A stretch of 64,000 nucleotides of DNA, from NCBI GenBank assembly GCA_021018815.1, contig JAITYX010000003.1, positions 4,946,501 through 5,010,500 of the forward strand, in the 5' to 3' direction. This DNA is from Talinum fruticosum (lineage: Eukaryota; Streptophyta; Magnoliopsida; Caryophyllales; Talinaceae). The position numbers and the translations under genes are program-made. Below, one piece after another: positions 45,922 through 57,052 of this stretch. Every line of letters begins with the position of its first letter. Within the stretch, counting starts at the first letter, position 1. The notes below the pieces were generated by a model, which had not been told where the DNA came from, searched no databases, and was given only the letters and a program-made list of their open reading frames with translations.

Positions 45922-47540
45922 ATGCCTAAGCGAGGTTCAAGACCTTAGTTGTTGGGGTCGGCTACCAAAAGCCCCTCATCAAACACCCTCAAGAAGGAAC
46001 CTCCAATTCTTTTAAAATCTTTGTCACCCAACATTTCATGTTGGATGATAAATTCTTCCCAACCACTTCTTTTTATGGTTGGAATACGTCAAAAGCACTA
46101 CGGTGTACAATTATCTATGCTTCAGTGAATTCATTTACCTAGAACTCATTACCGAGTTCTATTAAAGCATGTCCTACTTTGAGGGAATCATTACCTTAAG
46201 GGTTCAAGAAAAGGTTGTTCATGTCAACCTATCTCTTCTTTATAGACTTGTCAAAGTCCTGCTCCCTTTTCTCAATTGTAATCCCATACCTTTTATGGAG
46301 ATTGCTATTGAATTCTTCGAAAAGTATGCCAAGGAAGTTCCCGAGTCACGAAAGAAATTCTCGGTGACTCGGATTAAGACCGAGGCAAGATTGCTCTATT
46401 TTATTTTGATGAAGACCTTTTTCGCTTATCATTCTAGCAAAGAGAATCCAAAATCGAAGATTCTCAAAGCTTTGTTCGATATCCTAGAGGGCTACGACGT
46501 GAACCTCGTTCCATCTATCATTGAGCGGATTGCTTCTATGCCACCTTAATTAAAGAAATCTGCTCCATTCCCCTTCAGAGCCCTTTTGATTGTTATTTTC
46601 AAATAGTTCAAAGTTCCTCTCCCTCGGATCCAAATGCCATTTATGAGGTTGTCATTATGGTTGGCGTAAAAGAGCTTCGAGGTACGGATACCAGGAAGTT
46701 CAACCTGGTGTCCGGGTACAAGGGTCCGAGTTAAAACCTCCCTCACCTCCTCCACTTAGACTTAGACTTATCTAGCACTTCCACCTCCTTCTACTGGTCC
46801 CTCTACTTCTTTACTACCTCCTCCACCCTCTACTCGCTGTATTTACCGAGTTGGTAAACAAACATACTTTTGTGTCCGAAGAATTTCATACTACTCTCCG
46901 CTCTCTCAAAATGGTTCTTCAAAGCCTAGTTATTAACTAGAAAACCGGGCAGTCCTGCATCCGAGAGAACCAGGATCCGATGATCTAGCTCAAGGCCATC
47001 ATCAAGGAACAACGCGAATAGCTCCAACTCCTCTAATAACGGAGATCGCAAGCTATTGAGGACTCGGATACCACCGACACTTCTAAGGAGTCCTCTACCC
47101 AGCTTAGTCCACCTCAACTGAGGTAGAAGAAGAAGTTGAGGAAGGAGCCGAGGAGGAAGTTCAGGTTGAGGATGAAGAAGGTTAGAAGAAGGAAGAGGAG
47201 GACAAAGAAAAAGAATAGGTCGCTTAACTTGAGGGCCAAAGTGCAAAAGTTCCTGAACCGTAACCGATCTCTTTAGATCATGTTCTCAGTGGGTCAAAAG
47301 AGGTTGGCGAGGTTGGTCAGTCCAAAGAAGCTGTCCCGTAAGCACAGCCCGCTGGTGTCTTCGAGGAAGACGAGCTTGAGGATAATGTACCCTTGGTTCA
47401 CAGCACCAGGACATAGCAGATTCCATATATCCTAGTGTTGCAGCCCGCCCGTTCCTCCACTTCTACACAATCGTACAGCGCAAGCGCACCGCTCGTCCCT
47501 CCTCCTCGTGATACCAAGCCCCTCTTCTTAGTTAATTTTT
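45922..47540 (+). pseudogene. Copia-A extra ORF after RNase H (env-like position)
   Basis: An ATG at 45922 starts MPKRGSRP. The best frame is 46169-46549 (126 codons): MSYFEGIITLRVQEKVVHVN, LVKVLLPFLNCNPIPFMEIA, FFEKYAKEVPESRKKFSVTR and SKILKALFDILEGYDVNLVP. Upstream in the same frame is LCFSEFIYLELITEFY followed by a stop. The 3' half is Ser/Thr/Pro-rich and then Glu-rich (EEVEEGAEEEVQVEDEE near 47125-47180). The same arrangement occurs in Copia-C. It resembles plant retroelement proteins annotated as 'putative plant transposon protein'. Whether it corresponds to the Sirevirus env-like product is inference from position. Confidence 0.65.
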
Positions 47541-47929
47541 TTTTGTCCAACATCAATTGTACTCATTTGCTATTTTCTTCACTCCTTTTTGATGAAATGT
47601 TAGGGGAGAAAATATAGAAAACTCAATGTTGTGTTTAGGGGAGTTCACCCTCTTTTCGAGCAATGAATGAATTCTTTTTAACGAGACTTGTTTTTGAGTT
47701 ATATATCTCTTTTGCTTGTCTCGACTTTGATACAATGTGTTTATTTCTTTGCTCTGATTTATTATCCGCATAACTCGTTATGAGTGATGATATGATCTTA
47801 AATGCATTTCATAAGTATAGAATGCCTCTCATCCGGTAGTCTTTGCTCCGATACGTTCCGATAATTGGAAATGAAAACTCATGTTTCGCACTAACAAGTT
47901 TCTATCTTAAGTATGGAATGCCTTTCATC
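47541..47929 (+). other. Region before the Copia-A polypurine tract
   Basis: Non-coding; contains LLFDEMLGEKI in one frame (47580-47617) shared with Copia-C. Otherwise nothing is seen. Confidence 0.5.
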
Positions 47930-47942
47930 AAAAAGGGGAGAT
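47930..47942 (+). promoter_or_regulatory. Copia-A polypurine tract
   Basis: AAAAAGGGGAGAT directly before the 3' LTR start TGGAGACTTAG. Confidence 0.8.
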
Positions 47943-49405
47943 TGGAGACTTAGTTTTTAACTTTAAGTCATTCTAACCATAAAGACTCATGTATAAATCC
48001 TATCTCTTTTAAGTTTTGATTTTAAGTTATTCTAAGCACTATAGAAACTCTTGTCTAAGATTTCATTATGTTCTAACCGACTCACAAAGCTCCTTATTGC
48101 ATATCTCCTACATTGGTGTTTCGACTCACTCATACATCACTCGAACTATCACATGCTCAAATAATTTCTCTAACACTCTTATTATGAACACTAACTATGT
48201 ATCTCAACGCAAAGAGAATTACAACGTTAATTACTTATTCTAAGTCAGTTTGTTTCCTTGAGAATTACAACGTTATACTCGATATTGTTACTCTCTCTAC
48301 TTGATCATCCTTAGGATTGACTCGGATAGAATTTGAGTATATTGAATATTAGACTCAGAAAATTCTACTCATTTAGGCCAAAGATATTTAAGCATTTAAT
48401 TATTCTATTTTAATTAATATATGTGCCTCGATCTTGGACCAAAATATTTCATACTTTGAGAACCAATGTGGTTTGCTTTTGTAGATTATTTAAACGAGGG
48501 TAACTTATTTTTTGAAATACAAAAGCAACTAGATTCTAGTCATTAATCACGAGCGTAAAAGTTTTACCTACTTCCGGACATGGCTCGGACACTCGTGTCG
48601 TGGTTGTTTGTTTCCAAAACTCGGAGAACTCCAACTCTAGGCTTAACGGTTGTTTCCACCACAACTTTCAGTCACACCAAGTGATTGGAACATCTTTTAG
48701 AGCCAAGAGCCATTGCACAATGTTCACATCCCAACGGATCTTTTCGAGTGACTCGAAGAGCCATTACAATGGCTACTAAAGACTTATATCCACAACCAAA
48801 AATCAACCGTCACTCTGCCCGGTCGGTAATAAATAGAAGCCACTTCACAAGACTAGAAGATCATAGAACACATTGTTGGAATTGAATTTATTATTGAATT
48901 AATTGTTCTTACTCAATCTTCTATTCACAACTCCTAGTCTCGTATTTAATATTTTTTGAGTTGTAAGAAAGTCTTGTATTCGGCTACATTCTTTTCTTAC
49001 TTTCTAAGTAAGCTCCCTTGACTCGAGCCGTAAGGGTTAGCTCAGCTCGCTTGTCCCTAATTGTAAAGGTTACCTCGGTTAGGAAGTACTAGATCGGATA
49101 AAGGAACTTCTAAATCTAGGAAAACATTGTGAGGAATTGTTTAAGGGATTAATTCTGGTTGATCGAGTCCTTTGTATTTTGTGGATTAAAATAGTGGACT
49201 TGACTTGGTGCTTGGATTAGCACTGTCTCGTGGTTTTCTGCCTTAGGAGGGTTTCCACGTAAATCTATGTTATCACATTCCCGAGTCCAATCTAGACATA
49301 GAATCTACTCGTTGAGTTGAATTTTCCAAAAATTGTTTAATTTTCTTCATCACCCTATTCACCCCTCGTCAAGGGTTACTTAGACTCTCCATGAGCAAAC
49401 CTTCA
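47943..49405 (+). repeat. Copia-A 3' LTR (1463 bp)
   Basis: Starts TGGAGACTT (TGAAGACTC in relatives) and ends AAACCTTCA before TGATG. The length agrees with the 5' LTR without its insertion. The TATA word is damaged (GTAATAAATAG, ~48826-48836). Confidence 0.9.
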
Positions 49406-49460
49406 TGATGTAGTGCAGAGGGAACTCCTCAATGCTCATGTAACTAAGGGCGTCCTACAA
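49406..49460 (-). pseudogene. pol: Tat-2 pol fragment between Copia-A and CACTA
   Basis: 55 bp of Tat-2, collinear with 4740-4792 of Tat-1 (shared words GATGTAG, CTCATG, ACTAAGGG). It links the Copia-A target site with the CACTA insertion and shows that both inserted into the same element. Confidence 0.75.
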
Positions 49461-50838
49461 CACTAGTACAAAAACGTTATATAGTGAGGGAAACTAGCCA
49501 CTGAATACAAGTGCATCACAAACTAGCGACGTGAAATAACGACGTAAAGTGACATTTGTTAAATAAAACTTAGCTAGTGACGGAATTAGCGACGGAAAAA
49601 AATTGGTTGTTATTGTATTCATTAACGACGGACGTAACAACGGAAATGGAAAAATTAGCGACGATTACTTAAATAAATTTTTAAAAATTCAAAAATTTTT
49701 TATTTATTTAGCAACGGAATCAATCCATCGCTGATTCCGTCGCTAAATCTAATTTTTTTAATAGGTACGGAATTAGTCCGTCACTAATTCAAAATTTTTT
49801 AAATTTTAAATTTGCCGCCTATTTAAAATTTTCAAATATATAAAAGTTTTCAAAGTTTTAGTTCGCGACAGCACTCAGTCCGTCGCCGATTCCGTTGCTA
49901 ACTCAAAATTGAAAAATTTTAGTTGGCGGGCTAATAAATTTTCCTCACTTTTGAAATTTTAAAATTTTTTAATTAGTAACTGACTCGCTTCCGTATTTTT
50001 AATAGCGACGGACCTGTCATTATGTTGGAAATAAAACCCCGACTTTAGTAAGGCCTAACAAATCATAAGGAGAGATAGATTGAGAATTAGAGAGAAGTGA
50101 GAGTGTGAGAGAGTAAGAGGCTGAAAACCTTTCCTCCTTTCACAACCGTCCACCGCCGTCGTTCACCGTCATCACCGTCTTACATGGCGCCAACTAACCA
50201 CCGTTAACCTCTTGTAGGTATGCTTTCTCCATCCTCCCTCATTATTGGTTGTATTTATAGTTTACTTTGTTTGCTATAAAATTTGAGATTTTAGAGGATT
50301 TGATATAACTTATTATGATAGGCATGGTGTAATGAAATGAGGTAGAAGGTAAAGATAATGAAGAAAAGGAAGAAGAACAGGAAGAGGAAGATGAAGAACA
50401 TAACTTGTGTTCGTAAACAATGTAATACTCTTGTTTTTTTTTTTTTTTGAATTGGTTATTATGGATGTTGGTGAATTGAAGTTGGATTATTTATGACTTT
50501 TGTGTTTGTGTATGATTGTTGTGTTTGAATTAAAGTTGAATTTGAAGTTGTTACGTTGTCGGATTATTTGTATTTGTATTTTGTTCTAGATTTTTTGTGT
50601 TAAGCACTCAAAAACACATAAAATTGTTAATTTTATTAAAAAATTGGCGATGAAATCAGCGACGTAATTCACTGTTCCGTCGCTAATTTTGCTAGCTACG
50701 TAACCAAATTCCGTTGCTGATTTTTAGCGACAAGAAAATCAACGATAAAATTTTTTCGTCGCTATTTGTGAAATTTCGTTGCTAAATGACCGTTTTTGTC
50801 ATCATGTTTCGTCACTATATGGCGTTGTTCTAGTAGTG
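49461..50838. mobile_element. Non-autonomous CACTA (En/Spm) transposon, 1378 bp
   Basis: Ends CACTAGTACAAAAACG on the left and, inverted, CACTACTAGAACAACG on the right, continuing as similar inverted repeats (ATATAGTGA, GAAAC) for about 30 bp. Both sub-terminal regions are filled with the word TTAGCGACGG and variants in both orientations (49500-49760, 49860-50010, 50640-50770), typical of CACTA elements. The flanks are CAA (49458-49460) and GAA (50839-50841); uninterrupted Tat-1 reads GAA, so the target duplication is GAA with one change on the left. No transposase; the centre has a T15 run and a GAAGAA-rich stretch near 50345-50400. Confidence 0.88.
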
Positions 50839-51500
50839 GAAGTAAATTCAAGGTAGCTAGAATATGTAGGATTTGGAATTCGATGTTCTTTTTACTTGCC
50901 CTATATTGATTGGCAAGGTCACTATTCCCAATACTGTTCGTTACAATTATCATAAGCTCGGAGATGTACAATTTATTTAGAGAGTTGTTGCTCCCTAATT
51001 CCTAACCTTATAGCAGCTTCTTTAGGGACATACGTTTACTACTAATCCATTGTCTACCAAGGTTAGGCGAACAAACTTGTTCATGCAAGTTAGAATTAAG
51101 TAAAGGGCATTGTTGCAGTGCCTTCATATGGGAGATCTTTCCGATCAAAGGTGATGGTTCCATCCCCAATGTTAACCAATGCTATAACTTCTTCTGGTAT
51201 GGTTTCATGAGAGACTTCGGTCTTCCCGAGTGCATCGATTAAAGCCTCGTCAATGTTTATAGGAAGCACATATTAATTGACAAATTGAGATATTGGCTTT
51301 TAATTTCTAGAATTGGTTAAGGATGAGGTCTTCTTCCTTTGTAGCTTCCGGCTCTTTTGGCGTTTCTTGAGTCTCGTTGTACACCCAAGGGTGTATTATG
51401 CCTTCCGGATCTAGTAAGGAGCTGAATTGCAGGACTTTTAGTATCTCCCTAAAAGTCTTCTTCTTTAAAGGGTGATGTGGCCCATAAGTCATCACTATTC
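50839..51500 (-). pseudogene. pol: Tat-2 aspartic protease (broken)
   Basis: The frame reads NNALYLILTCMNKFVRLTLV and then DNGLVVNVCP at about 51030-51115, the catalytic loop (DNG, with the usual following Ser as Leu). Tat-1 has lost this loop. Upstream, 51307-51495 is the gag-protease linker with GPHHPLKKKTFREILKVLQF, matching HHPKKKKTFGETLKAPQF in Tat-1. Confidence 0.75.
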
Positions 51501-51789
51501 TTGTCGTTGTTGCTTCTTGTTTTGTAGACTCTTCATCATCACTTACCCATAGCCCTTGAACTTCTAGATCAAACGGAGGTAAGCTAAGAAGTTGTTTCGA
51601 CTTGTTAACATCTTGGATAAAAATAGATGGATCCCACTAACCTGGAATGAGTTCAGTGAAAATAGCTAAGGTGCCTCTAAAAGGATTTTTATTGTTGCTT
51701 GGTTTCGGGCAACCTCGAGCAAGGGTAGTTGGCCATTTCGAAACATGCTTTCTAATTTATTCTTGAATTTCCAACATTGTTTGGTATCA

Positions 51790-52960
51790 TGTCCTCGTGC
51801 ACGATGGTACTTGCAAAATTTTCCCGCATCTTAATTTTTGGATTGTTTCGTGGTTTTTTATTCTGTTTGAATAGGTGGATATTCTATCTTCCCTTTTCCA
51901 AGAGATGATCAAGGGCTTTGGTGTAGGTAGTATCAATAGGAGTGTAGTCGATACACCTGTTGAAGGCATTCACTTGTGCACCCTTGTTACCATTGCCAGT
52001 ATTAGAGGTTTTCTTATCTTTGGAATGATAATTATCTCTACATCCAATCACGACTTTTGTGGTCGCGGTAGACAGACTATTCTTATATCAAGCAAACCAA
52101 GCATCACTAAGAGTTGAAAAGTTCATCATGGGTAGAAATTTGAGGTGCTGATTGTAATTGGGTCGAAGGTTTTTTACGATGATTCGGACTTGGTCTTTTT
52201 GAGACTGGTCGATTAACCATATGGGCTGTTTTTACTCTCCATCTAGTATAGAAATCCGTGAAGCTCTCCTTCTCGCATTGGTTGATGAATTCCAAGTCTC
52301 TAAGGGTAATAGGTAAATCAGTGTTATAGGAGTATTGATGGAGGAACTCCTTTCACAAATCAGTCTAATTGGCAATCTTACGTGGGTCAACCGCATTGTA
52401 CCACTTCATTACTTCAGTGTCAAATGTCCAGGGGAACATGATGTGGTAAGTGTCTTTAGGAATGTTTTTAAGAGTCATTGCTGTTAAGAAGTTGCGTACA
52501 TGATGATAGGGATTCTCAAAATCTTTGAACTTAATATTAGGCATGACAAATATAGGGGGTAGCTTACCTTTCGGGATTGAAGTGAGTCGCTTATGATCAA
52601 AGTAATGATTATTGAATATGGATGACTCCCTTAACATCTGTTTTATCTTATCAATACGGGAATTAGGATGGGATTTGGGTTCACGTGTTTGGGACTACCT
52701 AGAGAAGACAAGATAAGTGGAGTAGGCAAAACCAAGGCAGCTTCCCTTCTCAAACTTTCGGCTGCCTCGGGCTCTTCCTTTTTCAAACGTTCAGCTTCCT
52801 CATATCTTTTACTAGCCTTAATAGCCCTTGTGATAATCTTAAGATCCCTCGATATAGATGACATATGTTCCTCTTGATCATTCAATTTGGTTTCAACCCT
52901 AGCTATATTCTCATTAAGTGAATTGAGGTTAAGATGTTGCTATGGGTTAGGATCCATTAG
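51790..52960 (-). pseudogene. gag: Tat-2 gag (broken)
   Basis: ATG near 52958 (MDPNP), then NSLNENIARVETKLNDQEEH and SKRYEEAERLKKEEPEAAES, a charged helical start (52643-52885). The core has IFVMPNIKFKDFENPYHHVR, TFDTEVMKWYNAVDPRKIAN (52365-52637), and INQCEKESFTDFYTRWRVKT (52107-52295), ending near YLQFLPMMNFSTL-like words. It is the Retrotrans_gag-type capsid domain. The WYNAVDPRKIAN block is deleted in Tat-1. Confidence 0.8.
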
Positions 52961-54461
52961 AAGGGAACTCTTTCTAGGTACTATCTTAGGACAAAGTGTA
53001 GATTGTGACGGTGTATTGTGCACCGAAGCTTGTTGCATCGATGTAGACCGCGGAGTAGAAAGAACGTAAGACGTGTCGGACTCCTTGGTGAGATGTTCCG
53101 ATCTCTTAGAGCTCGAATTCCAACGATACTTGGTTGTCGTAGACTTCCTTATTCTCGTAGCCCAAAGGATGAGGTTTAAGACCATGTGAGAGAAGATCAC
53201 TTTTGGGAGGAGGGGACTTAAGTGCAGACTCGAAGAGACTAAAGACGCTTTTATTTTGGATGCATGTAAACAATGTGATGATGATATGATGCATGACCTA
53301 GTTAAGATAATAATAAATGGATGGTCCCTAAAGAAAAGATACTTTCTATATGGTAGTGCATTTCCTTATTCGAGATGAATTTATTTTGGACTAAATGCAA
53401 ATGAGAAGAATGGACTCACCTATTAGAAGATAAATTCTAAATGCAAAAAGACTTATCTAACATGAGATGATCTTATATAGCTAATGAAAATGGACTAAGA
53501 TGATCCAATTTGGCTAATGTAAATGAACTAACCTAATATAACATGACTTTATTTGCCTAATGCAAATGGACTCTCTTAATATGAGATGATTTTATGTGGC
53601 CAATGCAAATGGACTCTCTTAATATGAGATCATTTTATTTGGCTAATGCAAATGACTCTCTTAATATGAGAAGATTTTATTTGACTAATGCAAATAGACT
53701 CACCCAATATTAGATGATTTTATTTGGCTAATGTAAATGGAAATGGGAATGTAAAAGACTAAACAAAGAAAAAGGGAACTTTCGATAAACCCTTTTTCTA
53801 ATAGCCCGTATTTAGACTATTAGAAAGATTTTAGAATGACACGGAACTATGGATCAACCCTAATAGGAGAAGGAGTTTTGAGTTTTGGCTAAATGCACAT
53901 CACGAACTAACTCTAGGAAATTTATTAAAGTATTTTGTTTTCACCCATGCAAGGGTCTAACCAGCGCTCCTCACTTATCCCTAAAGGCTTACAAACAGAG
54001 GATTAAATCTAAAACATACACACTTATTTCAAGCATGCAAATGAAGTCCGGGGACTACCTAAAAATCCAAAAAGTTATATAGTCAAAGAATTCAAGAGTT
54101 TGGATACATGGTGACATGTAGTCCGAGAATTTAGTCCTACATGGGTTGCATGGATAAGGATACCAACCAGAATTCTCGGTGCCTCTCGGTGAACCAAAGG
54201 GTTTAGCCCAAGAGTGTTTGTCTGTGAGGGAGGAGGTACCGTTTCCTCGGGCAATAACGCCTAGATGGGCCCGCCTAAAGGAAGCAGTGGTAGCCTCTCT
54301 CCGTAAAGGGTAAACTGGGGGTAATATAAAGTTTTCCTAGGGTCCAAAACAAGCATTTAAACTAGTTCAAAGGTTGCTAAATGCGGTATGTCTAATTCAA
54401 GCACATTATTAAAATACACTACTTAAAATTTCAAGTTTCGCCCACTTAATCAAAAGTTTAT
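52961..54461 (-). other. Tat-2 5' leader
   Basis: Leader of about 1.5 kb between primer site and gag. It is open on the minus strand for 86 codons at 52940-53200 (SSSKRSEHLTKESDTSYVLS), with a similar frame in Tat-1 (6846-7000), so gag may start further upstream than MDPNP. Contains the tandem repeat at 53460-53750. The rest shows nothing recognisable. Confidence 0.5.
53460..53750 (-). repeat. Leader tandem repeat, about 6 units of ~47 bp
   Basis: Units carry GATTTTATTTGGCTAATG, CAAATGGACTC and TTAATATGAGA. The same unit is present about three times in Tat-1 (7298-7436). Units differ by point changes. Confidence 0.85.
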
Positions 54462-54479
54462 CCCAAGTGGAGTCGCCAC
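54462..54479 (-). promoter_or_regulatory. Tat-2 primer binding site
   Basis: TGGCGACTCCACTTGGG on the minus strand, directly inside the 5' LTR. It matches the Ogre-type tRNA-Arg site better than the Tat-1 one. Confidence 0.75.
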
Positions 54480-56391
54480 TCGTAGGAACCACAGCCGTGG
54501 GCCCCCACACAAGGGACTCGGGCCGAGCTTCCCCACGAGCCTATTCGGCTTAAGGGTTTTGAAAAGTGGAAAGAATGCTTTAGGTTTTTGAAGATGTATT
54601 TTAGAAAGTGGGTATGAATCTTTTGTTAAGATTTCCGAGTTTTATTAAATCTACTTTAGGTAAAGTTTGAATGTTGATTTTATTAAACATGTTAATTTTA
54701 GAATTTATTTTCAAAATTCATGGTCCTACCGTGAGGCTTTAGGGCTAGATTTGTGTGAAAACACCAATCTGGACCAAAGCCTCACCTGCAAGCCACTCGG
54801 TGCGAGCGACGACTGCACTGACGGTGACGGGCACCGGCCAGAGGTCGGGCTGATGAAATTAGCCTCAACCTCTGCCCTAGTTGGTAGATCGAGAACCAAT
54901 TTTTATTATTCATGCAATAAAAACACCGGGATGCAAATTCAATAAGAAAAAAGTATAAAATAAGGGAGTCCGCAATTAGTTTTTAAGAAAGAAAAACTAA
55001 CAAAAACAAAAACTTGCTCTTACAATGTTAATATGTGAAAGACTAAGACTAAAAGAAGCTAAAAATAGACTCCATCGGTCTTTGAACCGAGAATCGATTC
55101 GGGGTGAAGGTACAAAACGTAGGGAAAGCCCTTCTATTCCACCCATCCGACGACGGCCATTACTAATTCGAGTAGTGGATTAAAATAATGTAAAACAAAT
55201 AAGCAAGCGGCATATTACGATGATAAAGAAAAGCAACAAAACATAATAAATAAAGTGATAAAGAAAGTGGTAAAGAAAGTGATAAAGAAAAGAGAAGCAA
55301 AAACTAAAAGAATTACATCGGGCAAGGAAGAATTAAAAGGAGCAATTACATCTCTTAAACCACAATACGAAAAGTGATAAAAAACATGAAAATAAATAAA
55401 CCTTTGGAAGGTTGAACAATTGCCCTCAAGTTGTCCCCATTTGCTGATCCGGATCTCTTGATGCAACGACGACAAGCAAAGGAAAAAGGGCTTGTTTTTG
55501 TGAAATATGTGTGTAGGGTATAGTAACAATTAGTTGAATAAGTGCCTAAAGATCATAATAATCGAATATTGTTTAGCTCTTTGCACAAATTCTATGGCGG
55601 TAATTAAAGAGAAGATAAGTGAGTAGTAATATCAGCAGAGTGATGATTAGGTATTAGTACTTAGGGTAGCTATTTGAAATAGAGAGCGCCAAGGCTCTCT
55701 ATTCATAGGAGAGGACCTAGGTCACAAATGACCCAGGGTTTGCCTCTAATATGACATTCAAACAAGTAGAAAATAAACCAGGCCAAATTCTAAGTGATTG
55801 AACCGGATCAAGAAGTGATAGAACCTGGTTGGCGGACACCGCCACCCAAGTATCCCTAGGGTTTCGTGCCCCGGCGTGTATCCAAGGAATTCTCCAAGCC
55901 AAGACACAGCGTTTCACTTAATGCTTCTAGAAGGCAAGCACCGGCCATGACGTCGCTTTGTGGGGGAAGTTCCTAGTCTCGTGGGGACTGTCTTATAGAA
56001 CTTGAACGCAACACTTTAATGCTCGTGGTCATGAAATATAACGCTTTAACGTTGTCTTAAGGTCTTCAACTCCTTGTCTTATTGGACGAAGTAAAATGTA
56101 GTATTTTGAACTTGGAATTTCCTGGTACGCGACACTCGGACCCTATTGCCTCTAAAGGCTCGGCATGGTTCTTGGATCGTCCAAAAGAACAGAAGATTTG
56201 TGGACTAACCCACTGCAAAACATTGTTTATTTGGTGTTAAGGGTTCTTTATGGTTTACTAGCTTATGTCGGACCGATCGATCATAGTACGGGATCCAAAT
56301 CCTCAAACAGGACTCGGGATTTCATGATCGGGCCAACATAATAAAATAAAGAAATAAAGAGATAAGGTACGACAATATTTAGGTGTCTACA
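54480..56391 (-). repeat. Tat-2 5' LTR (~1912 bp)
   Basis: On the minus strand it starts TGTAGACACC and ends GGTTCCTACGA. It is collinear with the other Tat LTRs, including the GATAAAGAAAGTG microrepeat (55255-55290). The TATA word is degenerate (TATGAATA, 55700-55707). The 104-codon frame at 55215-55529 is low-complexity LTR sequence. Confidence 0.88.
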
Positions 56392-56982
56392 CAAAGCAAA
56401 TATTAAATAAACAAACACCCTACAAGGGACTCCGTAATCATCAACAATGGAAGCGGCAAGGAATCCTCTAATCATTGCCATTAGAATCGTCGTCAAAGAT
56501 ATAGTTCCCAAGTCCTCTAAGATGGATGTGGAGATCCAACCACCTTCATCGAGTCAATAGGAACTACCTCCATGGTCGTAAGATTGCAGAGTTTCATGGG
56601 TTTGCCCGCTTTACAAAGATCGAGGGAAGTAAGCGGATTTTTGTGACGATCAAAAGCCTGGAGAGGCAAGATATTTACGCTCTCCTCAAAAAGTTACGCC
56701 CGCACCTGGAAGCACTAGGCCCGAAAGTGCTAGGTCCTACCTCTAAAGAAGTTCGATGATACGCGCGTCATGAAGAACGTCGAGAAGAACCTTGTCTAGC
56801 AATACTGTTAGAAGGTGCTTGTTAGTTGGATTGATGTGCCCCGGTCCGCCACAAAGACTCACGGATGGAGGTGCTCTAGATCGACACCTCTATAAGAATG
56901 AAAAGGCAATTAGCACTTCCTAATTTGGAACTTACTCGAAGGTAGGCAATGATCGATTAGTAAGGAAGGCTACCGGTGTGAG

Positions 56983-57052
56983 CTCCCAAAAGATGAAGTT
57001 AATTTCCATGTAAAAATTTAACTATGATAAGGAAAAAAAGGTGAGAACTCAC
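56983..57052 (-). other. Intron of gene 2 (70 bp), conserved
   Basis: CAATTG|GTGAGT to GGGAG|CTCACACC. The counterpart in Tat-2 (13640-13710) is 71 bp with the same flanking exon words. A second intron, 56890-56935, has donor GTAAGT and acceptor TTATAG; its counterpart is 14023-14095. Confidence 0.7.

Larger units (their letters stand above)
24015..49405 (+). mobile_element. Copia-A: Sirevirus-like Ty1/copia element (nested)
   Basis: Complete Ty1/copia retrotransposon inserted in Tat-2, flanked by CGATG (24010-24014) and TGATG (49406-49410), one mismatch from a perfect 5 bp duplication. Without its own insertions it is about 10.6 kb: 5' LTR, primer site, gag, (Copia-C insertion), rest of gag, protease, integrase, RT, RNase H, an extra ORF, polypurine tract and 3' LTR. 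Integrase before RT makes it Ty1/copia; the extra downstream ORF and long gag suggest Sirevirus. All genes are broken. Confidence 0.9.
13531..56391 (-). mobile_element. Tat-2: Ty3/gypsy Tat element with nested insertions
   Basis: Minus-strand Tat element, dispersed by later insertions. From right to left it has the 5' LTR (54480-56391), leader repeats, gag, protease, RT, RNase H, second RNase H, integrase, antisense gene A (15095-16697) and part of antisense gene 2 (13540-14524). Its 3' LTR and polypurine tract are missing, deleted at the ~13530 junction. It contains a solo LTR (20245-22817), Copia-A (24015-49405) and a CACTA element (49461-50838). The 5' LTR abuts the end of gene 2 of Tat-0; the flank pentamer is CAAAG (56392-56396). 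Confidence 0.85.

Noticed and set aside
46926..47246. 106-codon minus-strand frame
   Set aside because: Mirror of the Glu-rich part of the sense passenger ORF; Leu/Pro-rich as expected for an antisense shadow.
45922..47540. Calling the Copia passenger ORF an envelope gene
   Set aside because: Only the position fits; no signal peptide, membrane segment or cleavage site can be seen.
50345..50400. GAAGAA-rich stretch in the CACTA element as a captured exon
   Set aside because: Too short and repetitive to identify, with no splice or protein match visible.
53460..53750. Regular repeat considered as a CRISPR-like array
   Set aside because: Units are contiguous tandem copies without unique spacers, in a plant retroelement leader.
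55215..55529. 104-codon frame rich in Phe and Ser
   Set aside because: Inside the Tat-2 LTR and created by the A-rich GATAAAGAAAG microrepeat read in reverse.
56526..56759. 77-codon plus-strand frame opposite gene 2
   Set aside because: Shadow of the last gene 2 exon; the coding signal (acidic C-terminus, conserved in two copies) is on the minus strand.
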